Shown one piece after another: positions 15,010-19,580 of a stretch of DNA of 19,580 nt. The DNA lies in the NCBI GenBank assembly GCA_937864375.1, contig CALMJO010000430.1, positions 1 to 19,580 on the forward strand, in the 5' to 3' direction. Position 1 is the stretch's first letter, and the number at the start of each line of letters is the position of its first letter. Under the pieces are notes generated by a model. It ran no database searches and was not told the origin of the DNA. It worked only from the letters and a program-made list of their open reading frames with translations. This stretch comes from an uncultured Spirochaetota bacterium (lineage in GTDB: Bacteria; Spirochaetota; UBA4802; UBA5368). Position numbers and translations under genes: made by a program.

Positions 15010-16170
15010 ATGCCACGAAAAGTAGCGATAGTAGGAACGGGACAGACGCACCACAAGAGCCACAGGCCCGACGTGAACGGGCGCGAGATGATCTACGAGG
15101 CGGTGACCAGGGCGCTCGCGGACTGCGAGCTCACGATCAGGGACATCGACGCGATCGTGATCGGGAACATGGACCACTTCGAGTCGATCAACTACGTGGA
15201 CGCGTGGAGCGTGGAAGGCTCCGGCGGCGTCATGAAGCCGATAATGAAGGTCACGACCGGCGGCACGACCGGGACCTCGGTCGCGATCGCCGCATATTAC
15301 CATGTCGCCTCCGGGATGTTCGACCGGGTGCTCGCCATAGGATGGGAAAAGAACTCCGAAAGCGACACGACGGGCGCGATCATCACCTGCAGCGACCCGA
15401 TCTGGGACCGCTTCTCGTACTCGGGCGCCATCCCGAGCCTGGCGACCGAGGCGACCTCGTACATGAACAAGAGCGGCGCCACCCAGGAGGACGCGGCGCT
15501 CATCGGAGAGAGGGACCGCGCGCACGCGATGAACAACCCGTACGCTCATTTAAGGAAGCCCCTTTCGGTGAAGGAGATAATGGAGTCGGCGATGCTGGCG
15601 TATCCCATAAAGCTCGGCGACATCTGTCCCCGCAGCGACGGGGCGTGCGCCGTGGTGTTCGCGGCGGACGGCGCGGCGCAGAAGATCGCGAAGAAGCCCG
15701 CGTGGGTGCACGCGGTGAGCGTGCGGCATTCCTACACGTGGTTCGGCGATTCGACCGACTACGAGAAGGGGCTCGTCTCCATCCAGCGCGCGTCGCGGGA
15801 GGCGTACAAGGCCGCGGGCATCACGCGTCCCGCCGACGAGATCGACGTCGCGGAGCTCTACCTTCCGTACACCTTCGCGGGGCTCAAGTGGATCGAGGAC
15901 CTGGGCTTCTGCGAACCCAACGGCGGCGCGAGGTTCGTCAGGGAGCGCAACACCCACATGGGCGGGAAGATACCGGTGAACCCGTCGGGAGGCGTGATCA
16001 GCACCAACTGCATCGGCGCCACGGCGCTCCTCAGGGTCGCCGAGGCGGCCATACAGGTGATGGGAAAGGGCGGGGAGCGGCAGGTGCCGGACGTGAAGCG
16101 GGCGCTCGCGACGGGGTTTGGCGGGTGCTTCTGGTCCGACCTGGTGATACTGGGCGCGCAAAGACCATAA
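15010..16170 (+). CDS. Thiolase-like protein B2 (catalytic Cys missing)
   Basis: 386 residues and a paralogue of B1, sharing GQT-YH/GQTHH near the start, TTGGT in the nucleophile region, NPSGGV-STN-IGATA in the histidine block, and a GG-Cys/Trp C-terminus. Cys is replaced by Gly or Thr at the nucleophile position. Tyr is present at about 284 (ELYLPYTF), matching the first catalytic Tyr of Ltp2, while the residue 50 positions on is Cys, with Asn before it. It starts 8 bp after A2 with GAGGTAAGAG upstream and is followed by a type B DUF35 gene. The A2-B2-DUF35 set is inferred to form one heteromeric enzyme. No activity can be assigned from sequence alone. Confidence 0.82.
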   Translation: MPRKVAIVGTGQTHHKSHRPDVNGREMIYEAVTRALADCELTIRDIDAIVIGNMDHFESINYVDAWSVEGSGGVMKPIMKVTTGGTTGTSVAIAAYYHVASGMFDRVLAIGWEKNSESDTTGAIITCSDPIWDRFSYSGAIPSLATEATSYMNKSGATQEDAALIGERDRAHAMNNPYAHLRKPLSVKEIMESAMLAYPIKLGDICPRSDGACAVVFAADGAAQKIAKKPAWVHAVSVRHSYTWFGDSTDYEKGLVSIQRASREAYKAAGITRPADEIDVAELYLPYTFAGLKWIEDLGFCEPNGGARFVRERNTHMGGKIPVNPSGGVISTNCIGATALLRVAEAAIQVMGKGGERQVPDVKRALATGFGGCFWSDLVILGAQRP

Positions 16171-16188
16171 TCAAGGCGGGATTGAACA

Positions 16189-16668
16189 ATGGGAACCGAA
16201 CGGGAATACAATGAATACCTTACCATAACGCTTGCCGAACCCATGCCGTACGAGTGGTCGGCGGGAATGTACGGGAGCGTTTTTTTCAGGGAGATACGGG
16301 AGCACGGGCGGCTCACCGGGATCAGGTGCCCCTCCTGCGGCAAGGTGTACGTGCCGCCGCGCAGGGTCTGCGGACCGTGCTTCAGGGAGATCGAGGAGCT
16401 TGTTCCGTTAGGCGACAGTGGAACAATCGTGGCGTTTTCCACGGTGAACTACCCCTTCATAGACCCGGCGACCGGCAGCCAGCGGCCCATCCCGTACACC
16501 TACGGGTACATTAAAATCGACGGCGCCGACAACATCTTCTCCCACATCATCAACGAGACGGACATTGAAAAGATCCGCGTGGGAATGCGGGTCCGGGCGG
16601 TCTTCAGGGAAAAGGACCAGATGAAGGGCAACATCAACGACATCATGCATTTCGATATCATAAAATGA
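16189..16668 (+). CDS. DUF35 zinc-ribbon/OB-fold protein, type B
   Basis: 159 residues. The zinc ribbon CPSC-GKVYVPPRRV-CGPC is intact, followed by an OB-fold domain with the type B insertion (DPATGSQ) and KIRVGMRVRAV. It is the counterpart of the DUF35 protein at 8377-8856 and, like that one, follows a B-type thiolase-like gene (18-bp gap). It closes the second cassette. Downstream is a GC-rich hairpin and then the acyl-CoA dehydrogenase gene. The likely role is a CoA-binding accessory subunit for B2. Confidence 0.88.
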   Translation: MGTEREYNEYLTITLAEPMPYEWSAGMYGSVFFREIREHGRLTGIRCPSCGKVYVPPRRVCGPCFREIEELVPLGDSGTIVAFSTVNYPFIDPATGSQRPIPYTYGYIKIDGADNIFSHIINETDIEKIRVGMRVRAVFREKDQMKGNINDIMHFDIIK

Positions 16669-16674
16669 GACACG

Positions 16675-16713
16675 CCGCGGTTCCGCGCGCGGGAGCGCGC
16701 ACGCGAAACGCGG
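16675..16713 (+). repeat. GC-rich stem-loop between DUF35 and acyl-CoA dehydrogenase genes
   Basis: The inner stem GCGCGC-GGGA-GCGCGC (16685-16700) is enclosed by CCGCGGTT (16675-16682) and AAACGCGG (16706-16713), which pair at seven of eight positions. No T-run follows, so it is not a standard terminator. It could stabilise or process the upstream transcript or set expression of the dehydrogenase gene. Confidence 0.5.
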
Positions 16714-16731
16714 GGAGGGATGAGGGAACCC

Positions 16732-18537
16732 ATGGGCAATAATCATTTCAAGCGGGACGACCGCGACGTTTACTTCGTATTAAAAGAGCACCTGAAAATC
16801 GACAGGCTGCTCGGCCACAAAAAATTCGCCGACTTCACCATGGCGGACTTCGAGATGGTGATAGACCTCGCGAAAAAAATCGCGCGCGACGAGATCGCGC
16901 CCACCTTCCAGGACACCGACCGGGACGACTGCGCGCGCTTCGAGAACGGGCGGGTGTACGCGCCGCACTGCTTCAGGAAGCTCTGGGAAATTTTCAGGGA
17001 GAGCAGCCTGTTCGCGCTCACCCAGGGCCAGGAGTACGGCGGGCAGGGCCTTCCCCTCGTCGTAGCCGAGGCCGCGACCGAGTTTTTCATGAGCGCGAAC
17101 TTCGCCTTTGGCACCTATTCCGGGATGGGTCCGGGCCAGGGGGCGATAATCGAGAGCTATGGCACGCAGAAGCAGAAGGACCTCTTCTGCGCGAAGCTCT
17201 ACGACGGGACCTGGGGAGGGGCGATGGCGCTCACGGAGCCGGATGCCGGCTCGGACGCGCACCTGATCACCGCGAAGGCGGTAAAGGACGGCGAGTACTA
17301 CAGGGTTACGGGGTCCAAGGTGTTCATCACCTCGGGCGATCACGATCTCACCGAGAACATCGTCCACCTGGTGCTCGCGCGCATCGAGGGTGCGCCGCAG
17401 GGCGCGAAGGGCGTGTCGCTGTTCGCCGTTCCCATGACATGGGTGAACGACGACGGCAGCCTGGGCGCAGCGAACGACGTCACGTGCGTGGGGATCGAGC
17501 ACAAGATGGGGCTTCACGGTTCGGCGACCTGCCAGATGAGCTACGGGGACAACGGGGCCTGCCGCGGTCACCTCATTGGCGAGCCCGGCATGGGGCTCGC
17601 GTACATGTTCCAGATGGTGAACGTGGCGCGCATGGCCGTGGGGCTGGAGTGCGCGGCGTTCACGGCGAACATCTACGCGAACGCGCTCGAGTACGCGAAG
17701 CAGCGCGTGCAGGGTACAAGGTACGGCGACCGCTCGGGGAAGCGCGTGAGGATAATCGAGCATCCCGAGGTGCGCAGGCTCCTCATGACCCTCAAGGCGT
17801 ATGCCGAGGGAATGCGCGCGCTCGTCTACAGGGGATACCTCTGCGAGGACATCGCGCACGCGAGCGAAGACGATGCAGAAAAGCAGCTCGCGAACGACAG
17901 CCTCGCGCTTTTCACGCCCATCATCAAGGGATTCACGTCGGAGCGCATCTGGGAGCTGTGCTCCATGGGGATCCAGGTGCTGGGCGGCTACGGCTACACG
18001 TCCGAATACCCGATCGAGCAGTACGCGCGGGACTGCAAGATATTTTCAATCTGGGACGGCACCACCTACGTGCAGGCGATCGACCTCGTGGGCAGGAAGA
18101 TCGGGATGAACGGGGGAAGGGCGTTCAACGCGTGGATCGACGAGATGAAGGCGTTCATCGCGGCACACCGCGGGGGAGACCTCGCCCCGGACGCTGCTGC
18201 CCTCGAACAGGCGCTCACGGCCATGCTCGAGGTGGCGCGCATGTACGCCGTCGAGTTTACCGGCGATAAGGCCGACCTCGTGCCGCTCACGGCAAGCCGC
18301 TTCCTCGACATGTGCGGCGAAATCGCGGTCGCGCATCTGCTGCTCGAGCAGGCGGTCATCGCGCAGCGCGCGTCGGCGCAGGTACAGGCCGACCACCCTG
18401 ACTACGCATTCTACATGGGAAAGATCGCGTCGGCAAAATTCTTCGCGCGCAACGTCCTTCCCGCCGCGATCGGCAGGAAGGCGGCGATCGACATGGGCGA
18501 CATGACCGCGGTCACGCTGCCCGAGGAATACCTTTAG
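16732..18537 (+). CDS. Long-type acyl-CoA dehydrogenase with Asp at the catalytic Glu position
   Basis: 601 residues from ATG 16732 (an ATG at 16720 touches its own binding site; GAGG lies six bases before 16732). Length and layout match the roughly 600-residue FadE5/DmdC-type acyl-CoA dehydrogenases with an extra C-terminal domain. It should introduce the 2,3 double bond in an acyl-CoA, passing electrons to ETF. FAD and substrate motifs are visible: ALTEPDAGSDAH, then GSKVFITSGDHD, and the C-terminal GGYGYTSEYPIEQYARD. The normal motif with the catalytic base, YEGT, reads WDGT, with Asp at residue 442. Asp works as a base in some dehydrogenases of cyclic acyl-CoA (cyclohexane- and cyclohexenecarboxyl-CoA), so the substrate may be cyclic or branched. 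It follows the second cassette and precedes the MaoC gene. Confidence 0.9.
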   Translation: MGNNHFKRDDRDVYFVLKEHLKIDRLLGHKKFADFTMADFEMVIDLAKKIARDEIAPTFQDTDRDDCARFENGRVYAPHCFRKLWEIFRESSLFALTQGQEYGGQGLPLVVAEAATEFFMSANFAFGTYSGMGPGQGAIIESYGTQKQKDLFCAKLYDGTWGGAMALTEPDAGSDAHLITAKAVKDGEYYRVTGSKVFITSGDHDLTENIVHLVLARIEGAPQGAKGVSLFAVPMTWVNDDGSLGAANDVTCVGIEHKMGLHGSATCQMSYGDNGACRGHLIGEPGMGLAYMFQMVNVARMAVGLECAAFTANIYANALEYAKQRVQGTRYGDRSGKRVRIIEHPEVRRLLMTLKAYAEGMRALVYRGYLCEDIAHASEDDAEKQLANDSLALFTPIIKGFTSERIWELCSMGIQVLGGYGYTSEYPIEQYARDCKIFSIWDGTTYVQAIDLVGRKIGMNGGRAFNAWIDEMKAFIAAHRGGDLAPDAAALEQALTAMLEVARMYAVEFTGDKADLVPLTASRFLDMCGEIAVAHLLLEQAVIAQRASAQVQADHPDYAFYMGKIASAKFFARNVLPAAIGRKAAIDMGDMTAVTLPEEYL

Positions 18538-18554
18538 CCAGGAGAACGGAAAAA

Positions 18555-19010
18555 ATGGAAAAGACATACATGGAAGATTACGCGGTGGGCGAGGTTCTCG
18601 TGTCGCCGGCGCGCACCATCACCGAGTCGGACATTCACGCCTTCGCGAGCCTCACCGGCGACTGGCACCCCATACACACCGACGTGGAGTTTGCGAAGCA
18701 GACGCCGTTCGGCGAGCGGATCGCGCACGGCATGCTTACCCTGTGCGTGGGAAGCGCGCTCATGTTCAGGCTGGGTCAATACGTGTCGCTGCCCAAAACG
18801 TTCATCGCGTTTTACGGGATGGACTCGGTGCGCTTCGTCAATCCCGTAAAGATCGGGGATACCATTCGCTGCGAGGTGGAGATCACGGCGCTCGAGGAGA
18901 AAGACGCGAAGCGCGGCGTCATCGTGTCGAAGAACATGATAAAAAACCAGCGCGGGCAGGACGTATGCGTGTACACCACGCGGGCGCTCGTGGGCAGGAA
19001 ACCGGCATGA
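18555..19010 (+). CDS. MaoC-type enoyl-CoA hydratase
   Basis: 151 residues, one hot-dog domain. The hydratase 2 motif is plain: TGDWHPIHTD with catalytic D36 and H41, then FAKQTPFGERIAHGML. MaoC-type enzymes hydrate trans-2-enoyl-CoA to the (3R)-hydroxy form or act on branched or steroid enoyl-CoA (ChsH1/ChsH2). It starts 17 bp after the acyl-CoA dehydrogenase, with AGGAGA upstream, so it probably acts on that enzyme's product. With the Cys-less thiolase/DUF35 cassettes it would complete a dehydrogenate-hydrate-cleave sequence without needing the 3-hydroxyacyl-CoA dehydrogenase. The stereochemistry is inferred. Confidence 0.9.
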   Translation: MEKTYMEDYAVGEVLVSPARTITESDIHAFASLTGDWHPIHTDVEFAKQTPFGERIAHGMLTLCVGSALMFRLGQYVSLPKTFIAFYGMDSVRFVNPVKIGDTIRCEVEITALEEKDAKRGVIVSKNMIKNQRGQDVCVYTTRALVGRKPA

Positions 19011-19032
19011 TCCCGCGGGGCGGAAAAGCGCC

Positions 19033-19580
19033 ATGGTGAAAATAAGCTGCGGGAACTGCGTCGAGGCGTTCGTCCTTTCCGCCTCGGGACGCAGCGGCGA
19101 ACCGGGCGACAGCGTGATCCTGGATTTCGCGAACGGATTTTTCGCGATCGCCGACGGCTCCGGAAGGAGCCCTGAACTTTCAAGGAACCTGCTCCTCCTG
19201 GCGTCGGGCGCGCTTGATTGCCCGGGAGGCGATGCCTTGCCCGACCGGCAGGAGTTGACGGGCGCAGGCGTCGCGCATGCATTCGAGGAGGTGCTGCGGA
19301 AGGTGTACGGCATGGGAAGCAGCACTCTTTCCGGCCTCATCACGGGAGAGGGAGGACCGGCCATACTTGCCCATACCGGCGATTCCAGCATTTTCGCCGT
19401 GGACCGGGCAACGGGGGAATACGCCCGGGTTTCGCGGAACAATTTCTGGATGGCGGGAAAGTCGCTGAAGATGTACCAGGTGGAGGAGATCGCGGTCGAG
19501 CGTGACGCATGGGTGATGATGGCGTCCGACGGCATGATGGAAATAATAGAGTCCGGACCGGGAATGCCACGAGTCATATC
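19033..19580 (+). CDS. PP2C-like protein phosphatase, 3'-truncated
   Basis: 182 residues are visible and the frame is still open at the window edge. The start is ATG 19033, 22 bp after the MaoC stop, with only a weak upstream binding site. Motifs of the PPM/PP2C family are present in order: PGDS (D26, metal ligand, compare NEDS), FAIADGSG (D41, compare VADGMGG), GSSTLSGLI (compare GTT motif), AHTGDSSIF (compare VGDSR), and MMASDGMMEII (compare SDGL). Such enzymes dephosphorylate Ser/Thr or act as SpoIIE/RsbU-like switches. There is no sign of a sensory or membrane domain in the visible part. It is on the same strand close behind the catabolic block and may be co-transcribed, but a functional link is uncertain. 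Confidence 0.8.
   Translation, partial: MVKISCGNCVEAFVLSASGRSGEPGDSVILDFANGFFAIADGSGRSPELSRNLLLLASGALDCPGGDALPDRQELTGAGVAHAFEEVLRKVYGMGSSTLSGLITGEGGPAILAHTGDSSIFAVDRATGEYARVSRNNFWMAGKSLKMYQVEEIAVERDAWVMMASDGMMEIIESGPGMPRVI

Noticed and set aside
18534..19577. Minus-strand open frame (347 codons) across the MaoC and phosphatase genes
   Set aside because: The + strand carries clear MaoC and PP2C motifs; the minus frame is low in recognisable features.

Overview
The window reads as a GC-rich bacterial chromosome segment with tightly packed genes, all on the + strand, and GGAGG-type ribosome binding sites. A polyferredoxin fragment and a Tat-type aldo/keto reductase with a cysteine cluster point to an anaerobic or facultative lifestyle. 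A Desulfobacterota- or Spirochaetota-like host is a guess from gene content only. No RNA genes, insertion sequences or CRISPR arrays were seen.

Layout. Positions 3-626 hold the end of a polyferredoxin gene and 859-2094 an exported-looking aldo/keto reductase. A 333-bp gap (2095-2427) carries a promoter and a palindromic operator. From 2428 to about 19010 runs a long catabolic block: a FadR-like TetR regulator, 3-hydroxyacyl-CoA dehydrogenase, enoyl-CoA hydratase, thiolase, a first four-gene cassette (thiolase-like A1, thiolase-like B1, two DUF35 proteins), a CrtC-like lipocalin-fold protein, a CrtI-like FAD oxidoreductase, a second ordinary thiolase, a 149-bp gap with a long-range inverted repeat, a second four-gene cassette (DUF35, A2, B2, DUF35), a long acyl-CoA dehydrogenase and a MaoC-type hydratase. 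The window ends inside a PP2C-like phosphatase gene.

How the genes may work together. The set covers one full beta-oxidation turn: acyl-CoA dehydrogenase, hydratase (crotonase and MaoC types), 3-hydroxyacyl-CoA dehydrogenase, thiolase. The four thiolase-like A/B proteins lack the nucleophilic Cys and the GHP histidine of true thiolases and sit beside DUF35 zinc-ribbon/OB-fold partners. That is the composition of the Ltp2-ChsH2(DUF35) steroid side-chain aldolase. The chain acyl-CoA dehydrogenase, MaoC hydratase, Cys-less thiolase plus DUF35 resembles aldolytic side-chain removal. With the CrtC/CrtI-like pair in the middle, I infer a route for a bulky isoprenoid, steroid-like or branched acyl-CoA. 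The substrate is not established.

Control. Four copies of an 18-bp palindrome, TGAYTGA-N4-TCAATCR, lie just before the TetR gene, before the hydratase, before the first thiolase, and inside the CrtI-like gene. The layout matches my recollection of the Bacillus FadR operator, and the regulator's DNA-binding region also looks FadR-like, so an autoregulated acyl-CoA-responsive regulon is likely.
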